In this document: positions 12,605 to 23,872 of the stretch, in pieces
How positions within the stretch are numbered: the stretch's first letter is position 1
Layout of the letters: each line of letters opens with the position of its first letter
Position numbers and translations under genes: made by a program
The notes under the pieces: model-generated
Databases searched by the model: none
The model's input: the letters and a program-made list of their open reading frames with translations, nothing else
What the model was told of the DNA's origin: nothing
From: Trifolium pratense
Taxonomy: Eukaryota; Streptophyta; Magnoliopsida; Fabales; Fabaceae
DNA: 64,000 bases
NCBI RefSeq assembly: GCF_020283565.1
Contig: NC_060064.1
Span: forward strand, 22,216,337 to 22,280,336
Direction: 5' to 3'

Positions 12605-12799
12605 GTGATGTAAATATAAGATAGATATTAAAGATGTGTTTGTACATTTCAAAAAGATTACAATGGATCCTATTGCATCTACCAAAATAAGTTGGTAATC
12701 CATAAATTGTCATGTCACTATGAAAACAGTTTGCGGTCATACTCATACATTGTGGTTAGATTAGTGGTTGCACAACTATCTAGAAATTATATATATAGA
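12425..12799 (-). mobile_element. Small non-autonomous Helitron, minus orientation
   Basis: Read on the minus strand the element begins TCTATATATATAATTTCTAG after an A (host base 12800). It ends in a hairpin (CACACGTGC / GCACGGGTGTG, about 12432-12454) followed by GGACTAG and then host T at 12424. A 5' TC, 3' hairpin plus CTAG and A|T insertion are the Helitron hallmarks. It is 375 bp long, holds a TAA microsatellite and codes for nothing. Confidence 0.75.
12561..12601. repeat. (AAT)n microsatellite
   Basis: About 13 uninterrupted AAT/TAA units inside the small Helitron at 12425-12799. Confidence 0.95.
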
Positions 12800-13357
12800 T
12801 GTTTATACATTTAAAAAACTTATTTATACATGACAGTTGAAGTTATTTTGGTATTTTCTTCATTAACATTGATTAACAATATTTTTAACTCATTCTTCAA
12901 AATAACTATGGAAATGACAATATATCATTGACCATTGAAAACAATCGATGTTGAAACATAAGTTTTTATTTATATTATAAATTTCATTGGAGGATTCTGA
13001 GTTGGATAAACTACTTCATTATCTCTTACCAAAAAACTATTGTATTATCGAATTTGACATTTATATTAATTTGGAGTAAAGATAAACCAACTTAACTCAC
13101 ACTCAAATATCGAATATGAAAAAAATCATACAGGGCATAACAACCATTAGTAAATTTTATTTTATCTATTTTTTTTACTAACATTAGAGAGTAGTCCTGA
13201 CAATCGACCAACTCCTTATATTTACAAAGATTGGACAAAAGATTATTAGCAAAAACATTAACTTTTTTGGAAAAAAAAAACAATAAAATACACAAAATAA
13301 TAAAATGAACAAAAAAATTTAAAATGAATAATAACTCAAAACAACAACAACAACAAC

Positions 13358-13358
<1 letters not shown>

Positions 13359-13423
<65 letters not shown>

Positions 13424-13424
13424 T
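13359..13424. repeat. (AAT)n microsatellite
   Basis: About 22 AAT units preceded by a short CAA run (13340-13358). It resembles the CAA-then-AAT layout inside the Helitron at 12425-12799. Confidence 0.95.
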
Positions 13425-13439
13425 ACAAATAGTACCCCA

Positions 13440-13640
<201 letters not shown>

Positions 13641-13829
13641 CTTAATGCTTTAGGTTTTGCTCTTTTTTTTTCATGTTTTAAGCTCCCGGGAAACGGGGAA
13701 TCATACTACCAATCTTATCTTATTTGTTTATTTTATTTTTCAGAATGCATACAAGAGTAAAGTTGAAAAAACTAATATGTTTTGAAGAAAGAACGGCGAG
13801 AAATAAAACAGGACTACACCATAGAAGCT

Positions 13830-14990
13830 CCCTAAATTTTAACTAATATATACATTTTTACTATCTTATACGGGATAAATTATCACCGATAAAAAATTCA
13901 AAATAAATATCATTTGTGAGACAACTTATAACTAATAAAAATTTCAAAAAAACTAATTGACACGAGATAAGTTTTAACTGATATATAAATGTAACTATCC
14001 TATACGAGATAAATTATCACTGATCAAAAATTCAAAGTACTTATCATATGTTACACAAGTTATTACTAATAAAAAAAATTTAAAATAAAAATAAAAAAAA
14101 CTATTTTATACGGGTTAAGTTCTAACTAATGTAAATTTTAAACTAACTATGATATATGGGGCAATTCTAATTGATAAAAATTTTAAAATAATTATCAAAC
14201 GTGAGAAAGTTCTAACCAATTACAATTTGTTTTTAAACAAAAACTATCTTATACGGGATAAGTTCTGACTTATATAAATTTCAAATTAACTATCATATAC
14301 GAGACAATTTCTAACTGATAAAAATTTCAAAATGATTATCAAATGTGAGGCAAGTTCTAACTAATAACAATTTTTTTTAAAAAAAAAACTATCGTATACG
14401 GGATAAGTTCTAACCGATATAATTTGTTTATTATTTTTTTAAAAAAAAAATTATCTTATACGGGATAAATTTCTATTATTTTTTTCACTTTTTTTAATTA
14501 ACACGATTTATTATTTTGTTTTTACATATTTAAACATACTATTATTTTTTAATTTATTGAAAACTTCTTTATTTCTTTGGGACTTTGTCCCTCTTTTGTA
14601 CCCAAAGAAAAACTTTTTTATTTAACATTCATGCTACTTTAAATATCAAAATTTATTTAAATTTATACCTAAATCTATACTTGGATAAGTTATAATTGAC
14701 AAAATTTTCAAATAACCATCATATACGGGACAAATTATTACTGATAAAAATAGCAAAAAAATTATCATGTGTAAGACAAGTTCTAACTAATGAAATTTTC
14801 AAAAAAAAAAAAAACTATTTCACACTGGATAAGTTATAATTGACAAAAAATTTAACTATCATATACGTGATAAACTATCACTGATAAAAATTTCAAAATA
14901 ATGATCATTATGAGACAAATTCTTGCTATTAAAAAATTCAACATTTTTGGTATCCAAAATAACTATCATATATGAGACAAATTATACTAC
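13830..14990. repeat. Tandem array with trimeric higher-order organisation
   Basis: A degenerate tandem array built from submonomers of roughly 45-55 bp of three types. Type A reads ACTATCTTATACGGGATAAG; type B reads ACTATCATATACGAGACAA; type C reads TTATCAAATGTGAGGCAAG and ends in a T/A-rich run. Each is followed by TTCTAACTGATA-like and AAATTTCAAA-like words. Types alternate A-B-C, giving a higher-order period of about 145 bp, clearest at 14230-14440. Type A starts are seen near 13857, 13997, 14100, 14242 and 14387. A unique-looking gap interrupts at 14480-14680. No coding capacity. It probably belongs to the Helitron that ends at 15102. Confidence 0.75.
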
Positions 14991-15060
14991 CAACTCAGAA
15001 TACTGATTAAATAATTTTTTTTAATTTTAATTAGCAAAATGTAACTATTAAAAATATCGT

Positions 15061-15102
15061 CGTAATGTTACGACCCGTACGATATCACGGGTCTTTTACT
15101 AG
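15061..15102 (+). mobile_element. Helitron 3' terminus (plus orientation)
   Basis: A perfect 7-bp stem GACCCGT (15072-15078) / ACGGGTC (15087-15093) with an 8-nt loop is followed by TTTTA and CTAG (15099-15102), then host T. This is the canonical 3' end of a Helitron. The 5' end is not placed with confidence; the tandem array at 13830-14990 is probably part of the same element. Confidence 0.8.
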
Positions 15103-15177
15103 TTTGATATCAATGGATTATTTATTACAAAAATTTCACTAGTTTGATATCAATGGATTATTTATTACAAAAATTTC
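15098..15177. repeat. Perfect 40-bp tandem duplication at the Helitron terminus
   Basis: The 40 bp beginning ACTAGTTTGATATCAATGG and ending AAAAATTTC occur twice in direct tandem (15098-15137 and 15138-15177) without mismatch. The unit starts with the last bases of the Helitron (ACTAG) followed by host flank. Confidence 0.95.
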
Positions 15178-15179
15178 AT

Positions 15180-16094
15180 ATGCTTCCGTTGCACACAACA
15201 CAATAGAACAACAAAGACACCATATCAAAAGGGTCCAAAAAATTTTAAAAGTGAGAATAGGACATAAAGAGGACACAAAAGCCATTTCACAAAAAAAATC
15301 AGCAATGAAGCCATTTCATAGAAAGATCAGCAATGTAGCCAACAAATGCCACGACCTCTCTTTCCATTTCCAGCTGTGACCAAATCATCCTTGTTCCCCT
15401 GCCTGACCCTTCTCCTCCTATATCCCTCTCTCTCACATGCTCTTCATAACTCTAGTTATCCTTTCCTTAACTACCACCCACTTTTCCTTTTTTCCCTTCT
15501 AAAAAGTACATAGATTGGGTTACTATAATGGCATATGTAATGCCAAAATAATGTTCATGTCGACATTTAATTGCCTAAAGATAGAGAAAATGACTTTAAG
15601 TTCAATCAATAATTACCAAAAGAATTACATTCTTTTGAATAAAAAAGAGAACTACAATTAAATTAAATTACTCTAAAGAGACTAGAATAATTTTAAATTT
15701 GAATCCACCTGATATTTAAAACAATTTTAAAAGTGATATTACAAGATACTTACCACGTCATAAAATATATATAATATAAACCTAGGTTTGATGATGAAGT
15801 CTTGAGATCAAAATTCTCTGAGTGTCACTTTATGTGTCTGATCAATCTATACAAATTTAAATTATGACTTTAGTTGAAATCATTTTAAGTGAATGGTGCG
15901 TTTGGTATCTATAAAATTAGTTGATCCTCGTGTCAAATTCCGAGTTTTCACAAAAAAAATATATTATACATTTTGATCATAAAAAAAATAGTCTTGAAGG
16001 AGATAAACATAATTTTTTTAAGCCATTTGAGGCTAAATTGTGTGTTGTTACTTTTGAAATACTTATTTCTCTTTTGGGTCTTGCTAACGTGTGT
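15180..16094. other. Intergenic, no gene seen
   Basis: Includes a CT-rich, promoter-like stretch (15355-15505) with no following coding frame, then AT-rich DNA up to the hAT insertion. Confidence 0.5.
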
Positions 16095-16102
16095 CCTAAG
16101 GG

Positions 16103-16879
16103 CAGTAGCGGAGCTAGGGGTGGCATGGTTGGGCCATGGTCCACCCCAAATAAAAAGGAAATTACTATATACCATAGGAGTTTTAATAAAATTACTAGTT
16201 GTACTATATATATATATATATATTGGTGCGTATAATATCAAACATGACGAAGTAGCTTAGTGGCTAAAGCAATGCCTATGATGCAAGAGGTAGTGAGTTC
16301 GACCCATGCTAATCTTTTGCATTTTTCTGTTTTATTTATAATAAAAAATTCAATTTTTTTTAAATAAATAAATCAAATTTAACAAACACAAAAGGGGATT
16401 TGATCATGAGACCTTTAACAGTAGAACACTTAATTACACTTGATCTTAAAAAAAAAATCAGCATCATTTATATGAATTAAAAAATTATTTACCAATCACA
16501 CAATTTCATTGTTTATAAACATTGTACTAATATAAGAACATCCTTATCACTTCACTCATTCTCATTTACCTTAGCCACCAAGTTATCCTTATGACTCCCA
16601 AATCACAACCATTTTCAAGTAAGTTAATATATTCGTAATATAATAAATCATATAATTTTTTATCATCAATTTTCTGCAAGTATTAGTTCAAAGTTAATTG
16701 TTAATGATTTCAAATCATTTGGTACATGTAGAGTACTATAGTATTTGAAGGTATTTAATTAAATTGTTTGATGATCAATTTTATGCTTATTATAACTTAA
16801 ATTATTTTATACAATATAATTTTCGTTTTATAAATTTTTTAGTGGCCCACCCGAACATATTTTCCTAGCTCCACCACTG
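16103..16879. mobile_element. Non-autonomous hAT transposon with intact 8-bp target duplication
   Basis: Terminal inverted repeats CAGTAGCGGAGCTAGG (left) and CCTAGCTCCACCACTG (right) match at 14 of 16 positions. Both sides carry the 8-bp direct duplication CCTAAGGG (16095-16102 and 16880-16887), which is diagnostic of hAT insertion. The 777-bp body has no transposase frame. Confidence 0.93.
16246..16312 (+). repeat. tRNA-like (SINE-type) segment inside the hAT element
   Basis: Contains an A-box-like TAGCTTAGTGGCTAAAGCA and a B-box-like GTGAGTTCGACCC at tRNA-like spacing. Flanking arms do not form a full cloverleaf, so it is read as a tRNA-derived SINE head or captured tRNA relic, not a tRNA gene. 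Confidence 0.5.
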
Positions 16880-17115
16880 CCTAAGGGCACATGATAAGGA
16901 AAACCAAAAATAGAATAGTTATATTGAAAAAACACAACAATTTAACTTTTGAAAAATTAATGCACGACTTTTAAGAATAATATTTCTATATTAAGTTGTT
17001 TATCATGTGTCCTTAGGACACACATTTTAACATTTGCCTATAAATATATACAGTACTATACATAATTAATCAAGTTGTGGGATTCTTTGTTAATGAACTT
17101 TAACTAATATTAAAT

Positions 17116-17314
17116 TGTTATGAATAATATGTAATGAATGTCCATTATTGTGTAGGTTTTCTTGTTCCCTAATTGTGTCCTATAAATAAGACCCCTTTGT
17201 TACAATGTAAAGCACACTTGTGAATAGAATAATAACAAGAGTCTATTCCTTTCTCTTCTCTCATTTCTCTTCTCATTCTCTATTATTGCTATTCTTTAGA
17301 ATTAGTTCATAACA
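17116..17314 (+). repeat. 5' LTR of the copia element
   Basis: 199 bp, TGTTATGAATAATATG to AGTTCATAACA. It differs from the 3' LTR at only two positions by eye (near 17289 and 17302). CCTATAAATAAGACC (about 17189) is a plausible TATA region for its transcription. Confidence 0.95.
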
Positions 17315-17479
17315 CATTATCAGCACGATAGTCTCTCCTCTTTCAAGAAATGTATAACAATAATGGGAAGTGACAATTTTATTTTATATATGAATTTTTT
17401 TTATTCTATTTTTTCAGATCATTTTGTTCTTCTCGTTTTTTTATATTGATTCACAAACCTATGATCCAGAAGTATCGTG

Positions 17480-17690
17480 GTGAAATTTTGAAATATGAAT
17501 CCTGAAGATTCATAGTATGATGAAATTTTAAAATATGAATTCTGAAGATTCATAAGCATACGCTTCTAAAAGTACAGTAAAATATCTTTTAAAATATGAA
17601 TCCTGAAGATTCATAAGCATAAGCTTCTAAAAGTACCGTAAAATATCTTTTAAAATATGAATCCTGAAGATTCATAGATATAAGTAAAAT
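17480..17690. repeat. Short tandem repeats in the copia leader
   Basis: About four copies of a block containing AAATATGAATCCTGAAGATT followed by CATA. The last two units also share GCTTCTAAAAGTACCGTAAAA, with a period of about 61 bp. They lie just after the 5' LTR, in the untranslated leader/gag start. Confidence 0.85.
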
Positions 17691-20600
17691 GAACATCAAT
17701 CCCTGAAGGATTGGATAAATAACTGATTTGATCTGTTATATAGTTCTTGAACAATTTAAAAACCAATTATACTCCACGAATTCTTGAAGAATTCATTATG
17801 GATACATCTATGAAGAATTGTACAATTAGATATATTATAATATAACGAAGAATATGGATTATTCTTATGAGGATTGCATAAAGGATTATTCTTACATTAT
17901 AACGATATTATATAGTTCCTGAAGAACTTAAAAGAAAAATCAAATTATTTCTTAAGAATTCCAGAAGAATTCAATATACATATGCATCCCTAAAGGATAG
18001 TTTTACCAATTTTTATAAAATTTTGGCAATTTACAATTTTCAATGGATTTATTTATTTATTTCTATATTGTACAAAACATAAAAAATGTATATCATATGC
18101 CAATTTTGTTATCAATACGTTATATGCCAATTTATTTTTATTTTTTCAATAAGTTACTAATTAATCTTATTCATAACATAGGTTACATTATAATTATTAT
18201 TAAGTTACTATTTAATTTGCATTATAAATTTTCAGTACGTTACATTACATTAGTATTAATAAAAAATAATTGGAATTAATTTTTTTTTATTTGACTATGT
18301 TTATTATGCTTATCTAAGTATTTGCTTAATTTTATTATTTGATGATAGTATATATCAATGATAAATGAATGAAAAATCATTCCCATAAGTGAATGAAGTC
18401 CAACCCATTGATGTTACTCTATTCCCGGAAGTGAATGTAGCAACACACGATTACCATGGACAAAATTGTGGCCATCGTTGAGGTAATAGTCATGGCCGTG
18501 TTAATTTTAAAAGCTCGGTTTCTCGCTAGAATTGAAAGAAAAAAAAAAAGGAAAAGTGGACAAATTAGCAAAACTAATGAAAATATATGTGATATTAGCT
18601 AGTTCCCAAAGAACTAATTAAAGAAGAAAAAGGGAAAACCTTAATATTGAAGCATCTTTGAATGATTGCTCAAAGAATGAAATTTTCTTGAAGAAATTAT
18701 GAAGATCATTGTGATCATTATACGAAGGTCACTTGTGATATAGTTCTTGAAGAACTAAAGCTTTAATATTGGCGCATCTTAGATGAATTACCCAAAGAAT
18801 ATGGATTTCCTTAGCTATTGTTAATGAAAAAAATTATTTGTATAGTTCTTGAAGAACATAAAATCCAATATTAAAGCATTCTTGTAGTATCGCTCAATGA
18901 AATGAAGGATTGTAAAATTGTGAATTTCTCCGGCCATTCTAAAAAGAGATTTGTTGAAGAACTTATAAAATTTTACAACATGATTACAATCTATATGATA
19001 TATTTGATCTTCGTATAAGATGGACCAAAATTAAAGGAAATCAATTGAAGAATTATTTATGTCTTGAAGTAGCAACTTTGAAAAAAATAAGTTCAAAAAT
19101 ATTTTGTATATCCATTGTTGTACATACATTGGATGGATGTTATTGATATATTAAACTCATGATTGAATGCATGGTTCATACCTTTTTTTTTCCTCTCATA
19201 ATAATGATTAAACTCAAATTATTCTTTGCAAACATAAACTGATTTTAGTTATTCGGTTACATATTTAAATCAATTGATTGATTTTAATTTTAAAATCTTT
19301 TAATTGTTACTATATTTTAATTTCTAATTCTACCGAAATCCACGTAAACATTATTCTGTTATACTTTATTTTTTACTCTTTTAATTCTCATACAAATAAA
19401 TTATTACTATTTTTTTATTGTGTTCCACCGAAAAGATTTTTTTTGTAGAAACATATTTGTTTAGCTTGAAAATATTCATAAATACTACTATTCATGAAAA
19501 ATTAAATTTTATATTTGGTAGTACGAAAATTATTGAAGGCTCCAGAAGAGTCAATGCATTGTTATATCGAGAAACAAAGTTGCAATTTGCTAATATATTT
19601 TTACATATGAAGGAAAAACAAGAACGCGTTGAGAATACATTATATTTTTCAAGTCTCCAAGAAATTTATTAAAACGAAGGAGACCTCGTATCTCAATATT
19701 ACGAGACATGTTTTTTTTTAAAAGAAAGTATCAACCTTTTGTCTCTAGTTTGGGAAATACTTATAATATGTGTGCAACTCAAGCACATGTTCAAGTAAAC
19801 CAGAAGTTTACAATTTAAATCATATATATTAAGTTTGTAATTGGCAAGATCGGATGGGTCATCCCGAATCTATTATGATGCGAAATATAAAATAATTCTA
19901 TATGTATTGAAGGGCCTGAAGTTTCTTCAATCTAATAATTTTTATGTGTTACTACTTCCCGAAAGAAGTTGATAAATTAAGTAAATGAGCATCTTTTATT
20001 TTTAGAATAAACGAAAGGTGATATTTATAAATCAATACACCGATCATGATGTGAACCAATTAGAACTTTATAATTTTAATTTATGCAACAACGAAATGGT
20101 CACATGTGTGTTTGTTGTCAACTCACAACCAGAAGTTTGTGAGATTATTTTTACTAATTTGGTTAAGAGCTCATTTAATATTTAATTTTCTAGAAAGTAT
20201 TTGATAAGTATCGAATGTCAATTAAAATAATATAGAACATCTTATAGAATATGATAATACAAGAAGAAAAAAATGGAATTGACGATCCATTCTCTAGACG
20301 TCTAAAGTTAATTACATGATCGATACTTATGAGATCAATACTTCAAGTTCTATTTTATATTTTGGGAACATTTAAATATATATGTTGAGATATTGATTCG
20401 CTCAAGCCAATATGTTATTATACAAAAGTCTTCCCCTTAACTTGCAATTAAGTTTAGTTTTATAATCTAATATTTTTCATATAAGCATTTTTGGATGTGT
20501 TGGTATGTTCCGATTGCTCCAATATAATGCACTACGATGAATTATTAAAGAATATTGGGAAACTATATTTGATATGACTCTTCATCCCTTATAAATTATA

Positions 20601-22666
20601 TTGAGCCAATAATTAGGGACTTGTTTATAGCCCAGAAGGATAATTTTCAAGTGATGAATTAATTTTCCCAATATTAGGGGGAGGGAATAAGCAGCTAAAA
20701 ATATGAACCAGAAGTTCAAATGAATCACTTGAAATAAATTATTATTATTATTATCTCATCTTGATCCTCATATAAAATAGCTTGAACCAAATGTTCAAAA
20801 GATAATTCATTTGCAAAGTTTATGAAATCAATCAATAGCTGCTAATGCTCCTATAAAAATGAATGTCCCTGTCGGACAATCTAATATTGCAAATGATTCT
20901 TAACCACGCTTGAAGCATGGTAAGCAAATCGGTTTCAAGGATAAATTTCTCAAATAAGATAAGGAGCTAAAAAAGAAAGATGACCCAAGTGAGGATATGA
21001 AAATCTCAAAAGAGCATTTGACATAATTGATTTTTCAGTTCCAGAAGAACTTATTAGGTACCTAAAATTTATGAAAATAAAGAGATCTCAATAAACTATG
21101 TCATGAATGGAATACGATGGAACCGAGATGAAGTCAACGTTGACAATATTTTTTGCACATAATAAAGCGCTATATATGTGATAAATGACAATGAGGATCA
21201 TAAATCAAAGTCTATTAAGGATTATAGACGAAATGATTGACTAAATAAGATAGACGCAATTGATACAAAATTAAACTAGCTTTGCAAAGCGAAATGTTTT
21301 TGGACCAGTAGTCCATTTCATCTGCAGATAGAGATAAATCGATATGAATAAGTTTTCAAGAGAAAAAATAATGGAAATAAAATATTTAGAGTTTGAGTTC
21401 TTATTCAAGTATATTGATAAATGTCTATCATTGATTTTCAAGAAGCATATTCACTTGAAGTGAATTCAAAAATTAATTAAGTTGAGTAGCATATGAAATA
21501 CTCAATTTATGTGAAATATGTAACGTATTTGACTGGCTCACTTGATAATGATGATCCCGGAAGGATTTAGTTATATTTGACAATGAATTTTTTATATCTG
21601 AGGCTTATATTGATGATAAAAATATCATTACGACTCCTGAAGAGCTTATGAGATATTGTTATTTTTCTTACAAAATAAGTAATTGAAGAATGCTTCGTGA
21701 ATCATGAACCTTATATAAAACATGATTCTATATGAAATTGTTGAAAGTTCATCAATAGTGAACTACTAATTGGTCCTGAAGTACCATATATCAAATGTTA
21801 ATATATTTGTTGAGAAATATCATTTGCTATAAATATTATCAGAACTCCTGAAGAGCTTCTGAAATTTGTAGATTAAAGAAATATGTTGGATGCGCAAAGT
21901 TTATTTGGAATCGCAAATTTATAATAAAATTATATAGCAAAAGTATTGAAACAGTTTGACATGGACAAATCTGTTGTGTACTAAAATGGTTGCGATGTCA
22001 TTTGATCTGAGCAAAGATAGTGTAATGCATTAAGAAAAATGATGAACAATTTGAATTGGTCCTGAAGTATCATATCTTAATTCAATTAAGGACACTGATA
22101 TATTTTACTATATATAGTTATACATGTCGTGGTATTTTATTCAACTAACACAGATATTGGAACAAAGTCAAGCATAATATTTATACCTTAAAGAAACACC
22201 AATATTATTCAATCATGTGAAGTTTTCAGTACTACATCAAGCAAGTTGAGAAGGCATTTTTGTCGAGGTCTGTAATTCAACACATACAAGAAACTTGTTG
22301 TTTTTATTACAAAAGGGTGGTTCATGCAACAATTCAATATGAAGATAATATCGGACACACTGCTAATTTGGAGAAGAACATAATAAAGAAGATATGACAG
22401 ATCTTTCTACAAGTCAACTTCAAGTAAAACTTTTGATCAACTAGTACTGAAGATTATTTGGTTTTTCATCTCTATATAATTGTCTTTATGAGGGGGAGAC
22501 ACAAATATGCATTGCACTCTTTTTCCCTTCACCATGGTTTTATCCCATTGGGTTTTCCTGGTAAGGTTTTTAATGAGGCAGTTCACACACAAATGATGAT
22601 GTACTCTTTTTCCTTCACTAGGTTTTTTTAGAGAAAGAATATCCTTCATGGACATTCAAGGGGGAG

Positions 22667-22865
22667 TGTTATGAATAATATGTAATGAATGTCCATTATT
22701 GTGTAGGTTTTCTTGTTCCCTAATTGTGTCCTATAAATAAGACCCCTTTGTTACAATGTAAAGCACACTTGTGAATAGAATAATAACAAGAGTCTATTCC
22801 TTTCTCTTCTCTCATTTCTCTTCTCATTCTCTATTATTGTTATTCTTTAGAAATAGTTCATAACA
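22667..22865 (+). repeat. 3' LTR of the copia element
   Basis: 199 bp, nearly identical to the 5' LTR, preceded by the polypurine tract and followed by target duplication TAAAT. Confidence 0.95.
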
Positions 22866-22967
22866 TAAATTAAATTGTTTGAATAGTTTGAAGGAACTTT
22901 ATTCATATATTAAACTCTAGATAACCAAACACCGAACACATGCAATAGATTTTTTTTAGTGTTAGTA

Positions 22968-23223
22968 CTCCCTCCGTCCTATATTGAGTGAGTCAGTTGA
23001 CCGTGTTACGCATGCCATGTATAATTTCGACGATTAATATTTTTAATTGTATAATAGTAAAAATTATAAAAATATGATATTTTGAAAATAATTATCGAGA
23101 TGAATCCAACAACATCTTATATGTTAATATTTGTTTTTATTTATTAGTAGAAAAATAGAGTCAAAGTAAGATATGTGAATAGTATATAGTCAAAACAGCT
23201 CACTCATTTTGGGACGGAGGGAG
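22968..23223. mobile_element. Stowaway-type MITE (Tc1/mariner)
   Basis: Terminal inverted repeats CTCCCTCCGTCC extend inward about 25 bp (TATATTGAGTGAGT versus CAAAATGAGTGAG). It is flanked by TA on both sides (22966-22967 and 23224-23225). 256 bp, AT-rich, no coding capacity. Confidence 0.95.
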
Positions 23224-23291
23224 TACTATTTTTTTTGTTTACACACTATAAAAAATAAAGACACTTTATATTTGTCCGAATGTAATGTCCC

Positions 23292-23439
23292 TGACAACTG
23301 AACTAAGTTTGAAAAACTGTATTTTTTTTTTTTGAGAAGATTTGGGAAACTTTATCTATCTCTTATGACAACTGAACTAAGTTTGAAAAACTGTATTTTT
23401 TTTTTTGAGGAGATTTGGGAAACTTTATCTATCTCTTAT
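23292..23439. repeat. Two 74-bp direct tandem copies upstream of FLA
   Basis: The unit TGACAACTGAACTAAGTTTG... ending TTTATCTATCTCTTA occurs twice back to back. Copies differ in the length of a T run and at one base (GAGAAG versus GAGGAG). The duplication lies about 430 bp upstream of the FLA start codon. Confidence 0.95.
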
Positions 23440-23872
23440 ATAATTTTTAATTCAACCGATAATGTCGATATTTAATAATATTAATATTTATTGTTTGAAA
23501 TAATAATAGTAATGTTACTACTTACTAGTAATAGATTGAACGTATATATTAAAAATCAAACTTAGATTTTGACAATTATACCTGATATTTATCATTTTGT
23601 AAGAAAAAAATGTAGATTTCATTTTATAATTCACATCAATTCCTTACCTCTTGGTCAAGAAATAAAATTGATATTCTTAGTTTCTTACCCTACCCTTAAC
23701 CATGGTTAAAGAAACGAACCCCTAAGACTTCCACACAGTACAGTACCATACAAACAAACAAACATTTGTACATCTTTAACTCCTACTCTTCCACTTCCAC
23801 TTAACTTCCACACTCACTCAAACCACACCTCTCTTCCTCTTCTCTCTCACTTCCATTACCCATTTCCCCAAA

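Larger units (their letters stand above)
17116..22865 (+). mobile_element. Copia LTR retrotransposon, complete ends, decayed coding region
   Basis: A 5750-bp element with two 199-bp LTRs and a 5-bp target duplication TAAAT (17111-17115 and 22866-22870). LTRs start TGTTATGAA and end TTCATAACA. A polypurine tract (CAAGGGGGAG, 22657-22666) precedes the 3' LTR. Just after the 5' LTR comes CATTATCAGCACGA, not the common TGGTATCAGAGC primer site. Copia remnants appear in order: the segment before integrase, IFGSTKIIEGSRRVNALLYRE (about 19510-19575) and WQDRMGHPESIMM (about 19843-19885); the linker after integrase, with NAPIKMNVPVGQSNIAND (about 20845-20898) and LKRGKQIGFKDKF; reverse transcriptase/RNase H, with VLKQFDMDKS (about 21945) and a QETCGL-like frame near 22280. 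All are cut by stops and frame changes; no frame exceeds about 90 residues. Confidence 0.93.

Noticed and set aside
15948..16260. Overlapping open frames on both strands of about 95-104 residues
   Set aside because: They span the hAT boundary and a TA microsatellite and have no domain.
16246..16312. A second functional tRNA gene
   Set aside because: A and B boxes are present but acceptor and anticodon stems do not pair; it is a tRNA-derived relic.
17480..17690. CRISPR-like array
   Set aside because: The repeats are short tandem units in a plant retrotransposon leader without unique spacers of regular size.
19418..19672. Stand-alone gene of 84 residues
   Set aside because: The segment IFGSTKIIEGSRRVNALLYRE matches the copia polyprotein before integrase, so it is part of the decayed retrotransposon.
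22437..22655. Minus-strand 72-residue open frame
   Set aside because: It lies antisense in the end of the copia element next to the polypurine tract.
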